In this document: positions 17,699 to 26,774 of the stretch, piece after piece
Layout of the letters: every line of letters begins with the position of its first letter
How positions within the stretch are numbered: position 1 is the stretch's first letter
From: Acetobacter farinalis
GTDB taxonomy: Bacteria; Pseudomonadota; Alphaproteobacteria; Acetobacterales; Acetobacteraceae
NCBI RefSeq assembly: GCF_026240015.1
Contig: NZ_JAPIUX010000004.1
Span: forward strand, 1-64,000
Length of the DNA stretch: 64,000 nucleotides
Direction of reading: 5' to 3'
The notes under the pieces: model-generated
Database searches by the model: none
What the model was told of the DNA's origin: nothing
What the model saw: the letters and a program-made list of their open reading frames with translations, nothing else
Made by a program: the position numbers and the translations under genes

Positions 17699-18792
17699 TG
17701 CTCTATTTTCTGATCTCACACCCGCTGACAGACGCGCATATCCCGCTGCTCAACCTGCTGCGTTACATCACCTTCCGGGCCGGGGGGGCATTTTTTACCG
17801 CACTTGCCATCAGCCTCGCGCTCGGCCGCCCGCTGATAGCCATGCTGCGGCGCATCCAGCGCGGGGGCCAGCCCATCCGCGCGCTTGGGCCGGAACGGCA
17901 TCTTCTGGAAAAAAGCGGCACCCCCACCATGGGCGGCGTGCTGATTCTGGCAGCGCTTTTCGGGTCCACCCTCCTGTGGGGTGATCTTGAAAACGGGTTT
18001 GTGTGGGCTGTCATGCTCACCACTCTGGCGTTCGGCGCTGTGGGCTTTGCGGATGATTATCGCAAGCTGGCCCGCCGCAACACGGATGGTGTTTCCAAAC
18101 GGATGCGGCTGGGCTGTGAGTTTTCGGCGTCCCTGCTGTGTGGCTGGTTCCTGCAGAGCATGATGCCGGCGGATCTGGCCAACCAGCTCGCCTTTCCCTT
18201 CGTGAAAGACCTGCTGCTGCCGCTGGGGATTGCTTTCCCCCTGTTTGCCATGATCACCATCACCGGCTTTGGCAATGCGGTGAATTTCACAGACGGGCTG
18301 GACGGGCTGGCCATTGTGCCCGTGGTGATTGCCGCTCTGGTTTTTGCCATTCTCACCTATATTGTGGGGAACCATGTGTTCGCGGATTATCTTCAGGTCC
18401 ATGCCGTGCCCGGCACGGGGGAACTGGCGGTTTTCTGCGCGGCACTGGTCGGGGCGGGCCTTGGGTTCCTGTGGTTCAATGCGCCTCCGGCCTCGGTGTT
18501 CATGGGCGATACCGGCTCCCTCTCTCTGGGGGGCGCGCTGGGTGCGCTGGCTGTGGCCATCAAGCATGAGCTGGTTCTGTGCATTGTCGGCGGCCTGTTC
18601 GTGGTGGAAACCCTGTCCGTCGTGATTCAGGTTTTCTGGTACAAACGCACCGGGCGACGTGTCTTCCTGATGGCCCCCATCCATCATCATTTTGAGAAAA
18701 AGGGCTGGGCCGAACCCAAAATCGTCATCCGCTTCTGGATTATTTCCGTCATTCTGGGGATGTGTGGTCTGGCCACACTGAAACTGAGATGA
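17698..18792 (+). CDS. mraY: Phospho-MurNAc-pentapeptide translocase
   Basis: A 364-residue polytopic inner-membrane enzyme that transfers phospho-MurNAc-pentapeptide to undecaprenyl phosphate, forming lipid I. The expected signatures are present: TPTMGGVLI, GFADDYRKL, NFTDGLDGLAI and the histidine motif PIHHHFEKKGW. About ten transmembrane helices are visible. Coupled to murF (1 base) and murD (4 bases). Confidence 0.97.
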   Translation: MLYFLISHPLTDAHIPLLNLLRYITFRAGGAFFTALAISLALGRPLIAMLRRIQRGGQPIRALGPERHLLEKSGTPTMGGVLILAALFGSTLLWGDLENGFVWAVMLTTLAFGAVGFADDYRKLARRNTDGVSKRMRLGCEFSASLLCGWFLQSMMPADLANQLAFPFVKDLLLPLGIAFPLFAMITITGFGNAVNFTDGLDGLAIVPVVIAALVFAILTYIVGNHVFADYLQVHAVPGTGELAVFCAALVGAGLGFLWFNAPPASVFMGDTGSLSLGGALGALAVAIKHELVLCIVGGLFVVETLSVVIQVFWYKRTGRRVFLMAPIHHHFEKKGWAEPKIVIRFWIISVILGMCGLATLKLR

Positions 18793-20222
18793 GCAGCTTC
18801 CCCTCAACCCTCTTCGCAGGGCAGCGTTTTGCGGTGCTCGGGCTGGGCCGGAACGGCCTGCCCGCCGTGTGCGCTCTGGCACGCGGCGGTGCCACGGTTC
18901 AGGCGTGGGATGATGGCGAGGCCGCGCGAGCGGCACTCGCCAAAGCTGTTACCACGCTCCCGCCGGAAGCCGCGGCCCGCATTAGCTGCGCGCCCTTCAC
19001 GGATCTGGCCGGGACCGATGGCCTCGTGCTCTCCCCCGGCATTCCCCATCTGCTGCCCAGCCCGCACCCGGTGGCGGTCATGGCACGCGAGGCCGGTGTT
19101 CCCATCCTCTCCGATGCGGAACTGCTCTACCGCGCTGTAAGGAAGGCAGGCAGCAAGGCCCGGTTTGTCGGCATTACCGGCACCAATGGCAAATCCACCA
19201 CCACCACGCTGCTGGCCCATGTGCTGGCGGAAGCCGGTGTGCCTGTTGCCGCCGGGGGCAACCTTGGCCCTGCGGCGCTCGCGCTGCCCTTGCTGCCGGA
19301 TAATGGTGTGTATGTGCTGGAAATGTCCTCCTACATGCTGGAGCGACTGGACACGCTGCGGTTTGATGCCGCCTGCCTGCTCAACCTGACACCGGACCAT
19401 CTGGACCGCCACGCAGGCATGGAGGGCTATGCCCGCGCCAAAACCCGCGTATTTACAGGCCAGACCGCGCAGGATCTGGCCGTGATCGGCACGGATGATC
19501 CGTGGTGCCAGGATATCGCCAGAACTCTTCAGGCAGGCCCCGCGCACTGCCTGACCATTTCCGGCACCAATCCAGCGTGTGACGTTTATGGGCAGACCGA
19601 TGCCTCGGGCACCGGCATCTGGCAGGCGGGCCGTTGCCTTGCCCATTCGGGGCCTTCCCTGCCCGGCAGCCATAATGCGGAAAATGCCGCGGCGGTGTGT
19701 GCCATGGCAGGTTTTCTGGGCGTGCCGGATGCCGTGCTGGCGGCGGCCATCCTCTCCTTCCCCGGCCTGCCACACAGGCAGAAACTGGTGGCGCAGCACG
19801 CGGGCGTGGCATTTATTGATGACAGCAAAGCCACCAATGCCGATGCCTCTGCCCGCGCCCTCGGCTGCTATGACAGGCTGATCTGGATTGCAGGCGGGAT
19901 GGCAAAAGAAGGGGGCATTGCCTCGCTCGCGCCCTATTTTCCCCGCATTATCCATGCGTTCCTGATCGGGCGGGATGCTCCGCAACTGGCTGAAACGCTC
20001 ACGGCGCACGGCGTGCCGTTCACGTGCTCCGGCACGCTGGAAGAGGCTGTGCCCGCGGCGTATGACGCGGCGCGGAATACAGGCACACCTGTTGTGCTGC
20101 TTTCTCCCGCCTGCGCAAGTTTTGACCAGTTTTCCGGGTTTGAAGCCCGTGGCCTGCGCTTTCTGGAACTGGCTCGTACGGTAACGGAACAGCCGCAAAC
20201 CGGAACTGGAAAGGCTGACTGA
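18789..20222 (+). CDS. murD: UDP-MurNAc-L-Ala:D-Glu ligase
   Basis: A 477-residue Mur ligase adding D-glutamate. The ATP loop is TGTNGKSTTT. The N-terminal Rossmann-like domain starts LFAGQRFAVLGLGRNG, and the C-terminal domain has DDSKATNADA and IAGG, typical of MurD. The start is set at 18789 because it gives an ATGA overlap with mraY; an in-frame start nine codons upstream lies inside mraY. It overlaps ftsW by one base. Confidence 0.96.
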   Translation: MSSFPSTLFAGQRFAVLGLGRNGLPAVCALARGGATVQAWDDGEAARAALAKAVTTLPPEAAARISCAPFTDLAGTDGLVLSPGIPHLLPSPHPVAVMAREAGVPILSDAELLYRAVRKAGSKARFVGITGTNGKSTTTTLLAHVLAEAGVPVAAGGNLGPAALALPLLPDNGVYVLEMSSYMLERLDTLRFDAACLLNLTPDHLDRHAGMEGYARAKTRVFTGQTAQDLAVIGTDDPWCQDIARTLQAGPAHCLTISGTNPACDVYGQTDASGTGIWQAGRCLAHSGPSLPGSHNAENAAAVCAMAGFLGVPDAVLAAAILSFPGLPHRQKLVAQHAGVAFIDDSKATNADASARALGCYDRLIWIAGGMAKEGGIASLAPYFPRIIHAFLIGRDAPQLAETLTAHGVPFTCSGTLEEAVPAAYDAARNTGTPVVLLSPACASFDQFSGFEARGLRFLELARTVTEQPQTGTGKAD

Positions 20223-21385
20223 TGGCAGGCTCCCGCATTGATGACTCCCCGTTTGGGCGCTGGTGGCGGAATGTGGATCGCACAACGCTGATCTGTGCGT
20301 TCATCCTGATTGGCTTCGGCTATATCCTGATGCTCGCCGCAAGTCCGGCTGTTGCCGTGCGTATTGGCGCATCCCGCAACATGTTCATTTTCAAACAGGT
20401 GATGTTCCTCAGTGTCGCGGGGTTGATTGTGGTGGGCGTTTCCATGCTCTCCCGCAAGGCGGTGCTCAGGCTCTCCCTGCTGGGTGGCGCGCTCATGCTC
20501 GGGGCCACGGCGCTCACGCTGGTGCATGGCATTGAAATCAAAGGGGCGCGGCGGTGGATCGCCCTGCCGCTGATGTCCCTCCAGCCTTCCGAATTTCTCA
20601 AGCCGTGCTTTGCCGTGGTGACGGGCTGGCTGCTCACGCAGCGCCGCATCTCCCGCTATTTTCCGGGCATGTTGCTGGCCTTTGGGCTGTTTGGCGTCAT
20701 TCTGATGCTGCTGAAGTCCCAGCCGGATATCGGCATGCTCACAGTTATCACCACCGTGTTCATGACCCAGCTTTTTGTGGATGGGCTGAACCTCATTCTG
20801 GTGGGTGTGGGTGTTGCCGGTATGATTGGCGCGGGTATTTCCGCCTTCCTTCTGTTCCCGCACGTGCGCTCCCGCGTGGAGCGCTTCCTGCACCCCAACG
20901 TGGGGGACCATTACCAGATTGATACCGCCCTGCGGGCCTTCGGCAATGGCGGGCTGACGGGCCGTGGCCCCGGTGAGGGCCGCGTGAAGGACCTGCTGCC
21001 TGACGCTCACGCGGACTTCGTGTTTGCTGTGGCGGGAGAGGAATACGGCCTGATTGTCTGCCTGCTCATCATCTGCGTTTTTGGTGTGATTGTGGTGCGC
21101 ACCCTGCTGCGGCTGATCCGTGAGGATGACCCGTTCGTTGTGATTTCCACCGCCGGGCTGGTCACGGGTTTCGGGCTTCAGGCCTTTGTGAACATGGCAT
21201 CCACCTTGCATCTCATCCCCACCAAGGGCATGACGCTGCCTTTCATCTCCTATGGCGGGTCTTCCGCCATGTCCGTGGCTCTGGCCATCGGCATGGTGCT
21301 GGCCCTGACACGACACCAGCCGGGTGAACGCTCTCCACGCGGAGAAAGCATGATGAACACCCTCAGACAGTGGCGGCCCGTATGA
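20222..21385 (+). CDS. ftsW: Septal peptidoglycan polymerase FtsW (SEDS family)
   Basis: A 387-residue polytopic SEDS protein, the glycosyltransferase partner of FtsI in septal wall synthesis. Ten hydrophobic segments can be traced. Conserved SEDS segments include LQPSEFLKPCF, the extracellular loop ending GPGEGRVKDLLPDAHADFVFAVAGEEYG (the catalytic aspartate region) and LPFISYGGSS. The start overlaps the murD stop (TGATG). Confidence 0.96.
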   Translation: MAGSRIDDSPFGRWWRNVDRTTLICAFILIGFGYILMLAASPAVAVRIGASRNMFIFKQVMFLSVAGLIVVGVSMLSRKAVLRLSLLGGALMLGATALTLVHGIEIKGARRWIALPLMSLQPSEFLKPCFAVVTGWLLTQRRISRYFPGMLLAFGLFGVILMLLKSQPDIGMLTVITTVFMTQLFVDGLNLILVGVGVAGMIGAGISAFLLFPHVRSRVERFLHPNVGDHYQIDTALRAFGNGGLTGRGPGEGRVKDLLPDAHADFVFAVAGEEYGLIVCLLIICVFGVIVVRTLLRLIREDDPFVVISTAGLVTGFGLQAFVNMASTLHLIPTKGMTLPFISYGGSSAMSVALAIGMVLALTRHQPGERSPRGESMMNTLRQWRPV

Positions 21386-22530
21386 CCAGACGCACGATTG
21401 TCATTGCCGCAGGCGGCACCGGCGGACATTTCTTTCCGGCTGAGGCTCTGGCCGATGCTCTGGAAGCGCGCGGCCATCAGCTTGTCCTGATGACAGACGC
21501 CCGTGCGGGTGCCCGCACCACAGGCGTGTTTTCACGCGGCCCGCAGTATGTTCTGCCGGGTGCCGGTGTGGCTGGCCGTGGCCCGGTTCGCGCCCTGAAA
21601 GCGGGCCTCACCCTGCTGTGCAGTTCATGGAAAGCCCGCGCCATTCTGCGCACGGTGCGGCCGGATGCCGTGATAGGCTTTGGCGGATACCCCTCCGTGC
21701 CGCCCCTGCTGGGCGCGCGCCTGCTCGGCCGCAAGCACCCGGCGCTGATCATTCATGAAGGCAATGCCGTGCTGGGCAAGGCGAACGCCGTGCTCTCCCG
21801 CTTTGCGGATGTGATTGCCACCTCCTTCCCCTCCGTGGCCAAACTGCCGCTTGGCGCCCGCACGGCGTTCACCGGCATGCCGGTGCGCCCGGCCATTGCC
21901 GCCCTTGCGGGTGAAGGCTGGACTGCTCCGGGGGAGACCTTCTCCCTTCTGGTGTGGGGTGGGTCTCTGGGGGCCAGTGTTTTTGCCAAAGTGGTGCCTG
22001 CCGCCCTTGGAAAACTGCCTGAAAATCTGCGTAAGCGCCTGCATGTCACCCAGCAGGCGCGGCAGGATGATGTGGACGCCACGCGCAAGGCCTATGCGGA
22101 CATGGGCATTACCGCCCGCGTGGAGCCATTTCTGAATGATGTCCCGGCCCTGCTGCAGGGCGCGCATCTGGTTATCGGCCGGGCAGGTGGTTCCTCCGTG
22201 GCCGAAATCACCACCGCGGGCCGCCCCTCCATTCTCGTGCCCCTGCCCATTGCCGCGAGTGATGAGCAGAGCGAAAATGCCCGCGCCATCACCACGGCCG
22301 GAGCCGGGTGGGTTATCCGCCAGCCGGATTTCACCCCCACCGCTCTGGCTGACCGCCTGACCGACCTCCTTACGGCACCGGAAGAGCTGGCGCATGCAGC
22401 GGCCGCCGCAGCCTCACTCGCCCGTCCGGATGCCGCCACCCGCCTGGCCGATATTGTAGAAGAATGTTTGCACCTTTCCCCCTCGCCAGCCTATCCGACA
22501 CCTCCCAGCCAGACGGAGTTCAGCGTATGA
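21382..22530 (+). CDS. murG: UDP-GlcNAc:lipid I GlcNAc transferase
   Basis: A 382-residue peripheral membrane GT28 enzyme converting lipid I to lipid II. The glycine-rich loop GGTGGHFFPA opens the protein, and GRAGGSSVAEITTAGRPSILVPLP in the C-terminal half binds UDP-GlcNAc. The start at 21382 gives an ATGA overlap with ftsW; four upstream codons are in frame but lie in ftsW. The last 20 residues extend past the usual end and overlap the murC start. Confidence 0.96.
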   Translation: MTRRTIVIAAGGTGGHFFPAEALADALEARGHQLVLMTDARAGARTTGVFSRGPQYVLPGAGVAGRGPVRALKAGLTLLCSSWKARAILRTVRPDAVIGFGGYPSVPPLLGARLLGRKHPALIIHEGNAVLGKANAVLSRFADVIATSFPSVAKLPLGARTAFTGMPVRPAIAALAGEGWTAPGETFSLLVWGGSLGASVFAKVVPAALGKLPENLRKRLHVTQQARQDDVDATRKAYADMGITARVEPFLNDVPALLQGAHLVIGRAGGSSVAEITTAGRPSILVPLPIAASDEQSENARAITTAGAGWVIRQPDFTPTALADRLTDLLTAPEELAHAAAAAASLARPDAATRLADIVEECLHLSPSPAYPTPPSQTEFSV

Positions 22531-23963
22531 GAGCCCTGCCCCTTTCCATTGGAACCATTCATTTTGTCGGGATTGGTGGCATTGGCATGTCCGGCATTGC
22601 CGAGGTGCTCTCCATGCTGGGCTATTCCGTGCAGGGTTCCGACATTGCGGAAAACGCCAATGTCAAACGGCTGCGGGCCGCGGGCATTCCCGTGACCGTG
22701 GGGCATGACGCGGAAAATCTGGGGAAAGCTCAGGTTGTTGTTATCTCAACCGCGGTCAGCCGGGATAACCCGGAAGTGGTTGCAGCCCGCAGCCGCCTGA
22801 TCCCTGTGGTGCGCCGCGCGGAAATGCTTGCCGAGCTGATGCGCCTGCGCTGGTCCGTGGCGGTGGGCGGCACACATGGCAAGACCACCACCACCAGCCT
22901 GATTGCCGCCGTGCTGGAAGCCGCGCATCTGGACCCCACCGTGATCAATGGCGGGATTATCGAGGCCTACGGCACCAACACCCGCATGGGCAAGGGAGAC
23001 TGGATGGTGGCGGAAGCGGATGAGAGCGATGGCTCCTTCCTGCGCCTGCCCTCCGTGATTTCCGTTGTGACGAACATGGACCCCGAACATCTGGACCACT
23101 GGGGTTCGGCAGAGGCCATGGAAGCGGCGTATGACCAGTTTGTCTCCAATGTACCGTTCTACGGCTTTGCCGTGCTGTGCATTGATCACCCTGCCGTGCA
23201 GCAGATGATCCCCCGCATGTCCGACCACCGGATTGTCACCTACGGGTTCTCTCCACAGGCGGATGTGCGCGCTGAAAAACTGATTACCGACAAAATGGGC
23301 GCGACGTTTGAAGTCACCCTGACAGACCGTTCCACCCGCCGCACCCGCAAGGCAGGCCCGTTCCGCCTGCCCATGCTGGGTTCGCACAACGTGCAGAATG
23401 CCCTCGCCGCCATTGCCGTGGCGACCGAGATGGATATCAGTGATGATGTCATCCGCTCCGGTCTGGCCGCGTTCCGGGGTGTGAAGCGCCGCTTTACCCG
23501 CACAGGGGAAAGCAACGGCGTGACCGTGATTGATGATTACGGCCACCATCCGGTGGAAATTGCAGCCGTGCTGAAAGCCGCGCGGCAGGCCGGGGCGAAT
23601 AACGTGATTGCGGTTGTGCAGCCGCACCGTTACTCGCGCCTGAAAATGCTGTTCCCGGATTTCTGCACCTGCATGAATGATGCCGATACAGTGGTTGTGG
23701 CCGATGTGTACGCCGCGGGCGAACAGCCGGACCCGGACGTCTCGCGCGACAAGCTGATTGAAGGGCTGCGCGAACGCGGGCACCGCTCCGTTGTGCCGCT
23801 TTCCAGCCCGGACCATCTGGCTGAAATGATCAATGCCATCGCCAAACCGGGAGATTATGTGGTCTGCCTCGGGGCTGGCACCATTACCAACTGGGCTCAG
23901 GCGCTTCCGGCTGAACTCTCTGCCCTGCAGGGCACTTCTGCCAAGGGCGGGCAGGCGGCATGA
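22527..23963 (+). CDS. murC: UDP-MurNAc:L-alanine ligase
   Basis: A 478-residue Mur ligase adding the first stem residue. FVGIGGIGMSGIAEVL near the N-terminus binds UDP-MurNAc, GTHGKTTTTS is the ATP loop, and DDYGHHPVEI lies in the C-terminal domain. The start at 22527 overlaps the murG stop (ATGA) and begins the homology; 21 upstream in-frame codons are inside murG. Overlaps murB by 4 bases. Confidence 0.96.
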   Translation: MRALPLSIGTIHFVGIGGIGMSGIAEVLSMLGYSVQGSDIAENANVKRLRAAGIPVTVGHDAENLGKAQVVVISTAVSRDNPEVVAARSRLIPVVRRAEMLAELMRLRWSVAVGGTHGKTTTTSLIAAVLEAAHLDPTVINGGIIEAYGTNTRMGKGDWMVAEADESDGSFLRLPSVISVVTNMDPEHLDHWGSAEAMEAAYDQFVSNVPFYGFAVLCIDHPAVQQMIPRMSDHRIVTYGFSPQADVRAEKLITDKMGATFEVTLTDRSTRRTRKAGPFRLPMLGSHNVQNALAAIAVATEMDISDDVIRSGLAAFRGVKRRFTRTGESNGVTVIDDYGHHPVEIAAVLKAARQAGANNVIAVVQPHRYSRLKMLFPDFCTCMNDADTVVVADVYAAGEQPDPDVSRDKLIEGLRERGHRSVVPLSSPDHLAEMINAIAKPGDYVVCLGAGTITNWAQALPAELSALQGTSAKGGQAA

Positions 23964-24907
23964 GCCTCTCCGCCGCGTCTGTTACGGAACTCGTGCGGGA
24001 AGCCTTTGCGGAAACCCGTGGCCGCCTGACACCGCAGGCGCCCCTTGGCCCGCGCACCTGGTTCCGTGTGGGCGGAGCCGCCGAATGGCTGTTCCAGCCC
24101 GCGGATGCGGAAGATCTTGCCTCGGTCATGCAGCGCCTCTCGCCTGAACTGCCCGTAACCGCGCTGGGGGCCTGCTCGAACGTGATTATCCGTGATGGCG
24201 GGCTGGATGGCGTTGTCATCCGGCTGGCGCGCGGGTTTTCAGACATCATAATCGAGGAAGACGGGCTTGTGGTCGGCAGTGCCTGTCTGGACGCCACAGT
24301 GGCGGAGTATGCCGCGCAGGCCGGCCTTGGCGGTCTGGAATTTCTGGCGGGCATCCCCGGTTCCATCGGCGGGGCCGTGCGGATGAATGCCGGAGCCTAC
24401 GGGTCCGACATCGCCGCGGTGCTGGACTGGGCCGAGATCATCACGCGGGATGGCAGCCTGATCCGGCTGGAAGCCGGAGCACTCCGGTTTGGCTATCGTC
24501 GCTCCGGCCTGCCGGAAGGCGCGCTGGTCATCCGGGCGCGGTTGCGGGGCACACCGGACGCACCGGCGGAGATTGCCGCCCGGATTGCCGAAATCCGCGC
24601 AGCGCGCGAACTCTCCCAGCCCGTGCGCGCCAGAACCGGGGGCTCCACCTTCCGGAACCCGGACCCGGACATCTCGCCCCGCAAGGCGTGGGAACTGATT
24701 GATGCGGCAGGCTGCCGCGGCCTGCGGCGCGGAGATGCGCAGGTGAGTGAAAAACACTGCAACTTCCTGATTAATCTGGATCAGGCCACCGCGGCTGACC
24801 TTGAAGGGCTGGGGGAGGACGTGCGGCAGCGCGTTGCCCAGCAGTTCGGCGTTGAACTGCACTGGGAAATCAAACGCATGGGCAAGGCAGAAGGAACCCC
24901 CGCATGA
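23960..24907 (+). CDS. murB: UDP-N-acetylenolpyruvoylglucosamine reductase
   Basis: A 315-residue FAD enzyme making UDP-MurNAc with NADPH. The FAD-binding segment LGACSNVIIRDGG and the GIPGSIGGAVRMNAGAYG block are clear; GSTFRNP carries the catalytic serine and the YRRSGL motif marks the type I-like subgroup. Coupled to murC and ddl by ATGA overlaps. Confidence 0.96.
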   Translation: MSLSAASVTELVREAFAETRGRLTPQAPLGPRTWFRVGGAAEWLFQPADAEDLASVMQRLSPELPVTALGACSNVIIRDGGLDGVVIRLARGFSDIIIEEDGLVVGSACLDATVAEYAAQAGLGGLEFLAGIPGSIGGAVRMNAGAYGSDIAAVLDWAEIITRDGSLIRLEAGALRFGYRRSGLPEGALVIRARLRGTPDAPAEIAARIAEIRAARELSQPVRARTGGSTFRNPDPDISPRKAWELIDAAGCRGLRRGDAQVSEKHCNFLINLDQATAADLEGLGEDVRQRVAQQFGVELHWEIKRMGKAEGTPA

Positions 24908-25845
24908 GCACCGGCAAACGGATTACCGTTCTGATGGGCGGTATTTCTTCCGAACGGGAGGTCAGCCTCTCCTCCGCCGCAGGCGTGGTGGACGCCCTGC
25001 GCAGCCTTGGTCATACCGTCAGCACGCTGGATGCCGGGGCTGATCTGGCGGCTCTGGTCACAACCCTGACCGAACAAAAGCCCGATGTGGTGTTCAATGC
25101 CCTGCATGGCCGGTTTGGAGAAGACGGCTGCATTCAGGGCGTGCTGGACTGGATCGGCATTCCTTACACGCATTCGGGTGTGCGCGCCTCCGCAACCGCC
25201 ATGGACAAGGCCGCCGCCCGCGCCGTTTTCCTCTCCGCCGGGCTACCTGTGGCGGAAGGCCGTCTGGTGCCGATTGAAGATCTGGCGGCGGCGGACCCCA
25301 TGCCTGCTCCCTATGTGGTCAAGCCGGTCAGTGAAGGATCGTCCGTCGGCGTTTCCATTGTGCGGGCTGGCTCCAACACACGGCAGGAGATCCTCAAAAA
25401 CTGGACCTACGGGCCATATGCCCTTGTGGAAGCTTTTATTCCGGGGAAGGAAATTACGGTCGGCGTGATGGGAGACCGCGCTCTGACGGTCACAGACATC
25501 ACCCCCACCCCCGGTGCCGGGCATGATTTTTATGATTATGAGGCCAAATACACCAGCGGCGGCTCCAGCCATGTCCTGCCCGCGGCTATTGATGAGGCCG
25601 TGAGCCAGCAGGCCTGTGCCGTGGCGGTCGCCGCGCACAAGGCGCTCGGATGCTCCGGGGCCTCACGCTCGGATTTCCGGCTGGATGATACCGGCCCCGG
25701 TCCGGCCCGCCTGATCCTGCTGGAAGTAAACACCCAGCCGGGCATGACGGCCACCTCCCTCCTGCCGGAGCAGGCCGCCTATTGTGGCATCAGCTACCCG
25801 GAACTCTGTGACTGGCTGGTTGATCAGGCCGCCTGCCGCCAATGA
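24904..25845 (+). CDS. ddl: D-alanine:D-alanine ligase
   Basis: A 313-residue ATP-grasp enzyme producing D-Ala-D-Ala for MurF. Conserved parts: MGGISSEREVSL, HGRFGEDGCIQG, KPVSEGSSVGVSIV and the C-terminal EVNTQPGMTATSLLP. Length is typical. The dcw-linked form is the DdlB type. It overlaps murB and ftsQ by 4 bases. Confidence 0.96.
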   Translation: MSTGKRITVLMGGISSEREVSLSSAAGVVDALRSLGHTVSTLDAGADLAALVTTLTEQKPDVVFNALHGRFGEDGCIQGVLDWIGIPYTHSGVRASATAMDKAAARAVFLSAGLPVAEGRLVPIEDLAAADPMPAPYVVKPVSEGSSVGVSIVRAGSNTRQEILKNWTYGPYALVEAFIPGKEITVGVMGDRALTVTDITPTPGAGHDFYDYEAKYTSGGSSHVLPAAIDEAVSQQACAVAVAAHKALGCSGASRSDFRLDDTGPGPARLILLEVNTQPGMTATSLLPEQAAYCGISYPELCDWLVDQAACRQ

Positions 25846-26774
25846 GAATCCCGTCCTCCCCCTCTGATCGTCCGTCACGCTTCGGGCTGTTTGCCCGGAG
25901 ACAGAAGCGGCTGATCCGCCCGCTGTCCGGCCTGCTGTTTCTGGCGGCGCTGGGGGGAGGAGGCTATCTGTATCTGCAGCAGCCCGGCGCGCAGGAACGC
26001 CTTGCCCCACTGCGGGACAAGGTTCTGAGTGCCACTCCGCTGCGGATCACCCAAATTCAGGTTGATGGCGCCCAACTCACCAGTGAGGCCGCCATCCACA
26101 AGGCGCTGGGGGTCTCTGTTGGAGATCCGGTTCTGAATTTCAGTGTCTCCGAAGCGCGGGACCGGCTGAACGCGCTGCCCTTTGTTGATCATGTGACGGT
26201 GGAACGGCACCTCTCGGGAGACATCAAGGTCACCATTACAGAGCGGCCGCCTTTTGCCGTGTGGCAGCATCAGGGGCATTTCGAGCTGATCGACCGGCAA
26301 GGCAAGCGCGTGCCGGATCAGGGCATGACCGGCAAGGATGCCGAGGCCTTTACCAAGCTCCCCTTGGTTGTGGGGGATGGCGCGAACGAGGCGGCCTCCG
26401 CCCTGATTGATGCACTGACAAAGGAACCCGCCGTCCGTTCCCATGTGATTGCGGCCGTGCGGGTCAGCAACCGCCGGTGGGATCTGACATTGCGGGATGG
26501 CGCGACAGTTCTGCTTCCTGAAGGTGAGGAAACGCCGGCACTCCACCGGCTCAGCCAGTTCGATACGTCCATGCATCTGCTGGACCGCCCTGTGGTGCTG
26601 ATTGACATGCGCCTGCCCGACCGCCTGACCATTCGGGAAAAGCCGCCACAGCCCCCCGCCCCCCCTGCGGAGACTGACACGGACGCAGCCGCCCCCGGCA
26701 GCCACCCCGCACAACCGCACAGCCCGCAACCCGGGGGCTCATCCCCCGCCGCCCGACAGGGAAGCCCTGCATGA
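25842..26774 (+). CDS. ftsQ: Cell division protein FtsQ
   Basis: A 310-residue bitopic division protein. A basic cytoplasmic N-terminus is followed by a transmembrane segment (about 29-46) and a periplasmic POTRA domain starting ITQIQVDGAQLTSEAAIHKAL, then the FtsQ domain with VERHLSGDIKVTITERPPFAVW. The last 45 residues are Pro/Ala-rich and probably disordered. FtsQ scaffolds FtsL and FtsB at the septum. Overlaps ddl and ftsA by 4 bases. Confidence 0.94.
   Translation: MRIPSSPSDRPSRFGLFARRQKRLIRPLSGLLFLAALGGGGYLYLQQPGAQERLAPLRDKVLSATPLRITQIQVDGAQLTSEAAIHKALGVSVGDPVLNFSVSEARDRLNALPFVDHVTVERHLSGDIKVTITERPPFAVWQHQGHFELIDRQGKRVPDQGMTGKDAEAFTKLPLVVGDGANEAASALIDALTKEPAVRSHVIAAVRVSNRRWDLTLRDGATVLLPEGEETPALHRLSQFDTSMHLLDRPVVLIDMRLPDRLTIREKPPQPPAPPAETDTDAAAPGSHPAQPHSPQPGGSSPAARQGSPA

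Noticed and set aside
18804..21316. Long minus-strand open frames opposite murD and ftsW
   Set aside because: Antisense shadows of highly conserved coding genes with unnatural composition (His/Gly/Arg rich) and no start signals.
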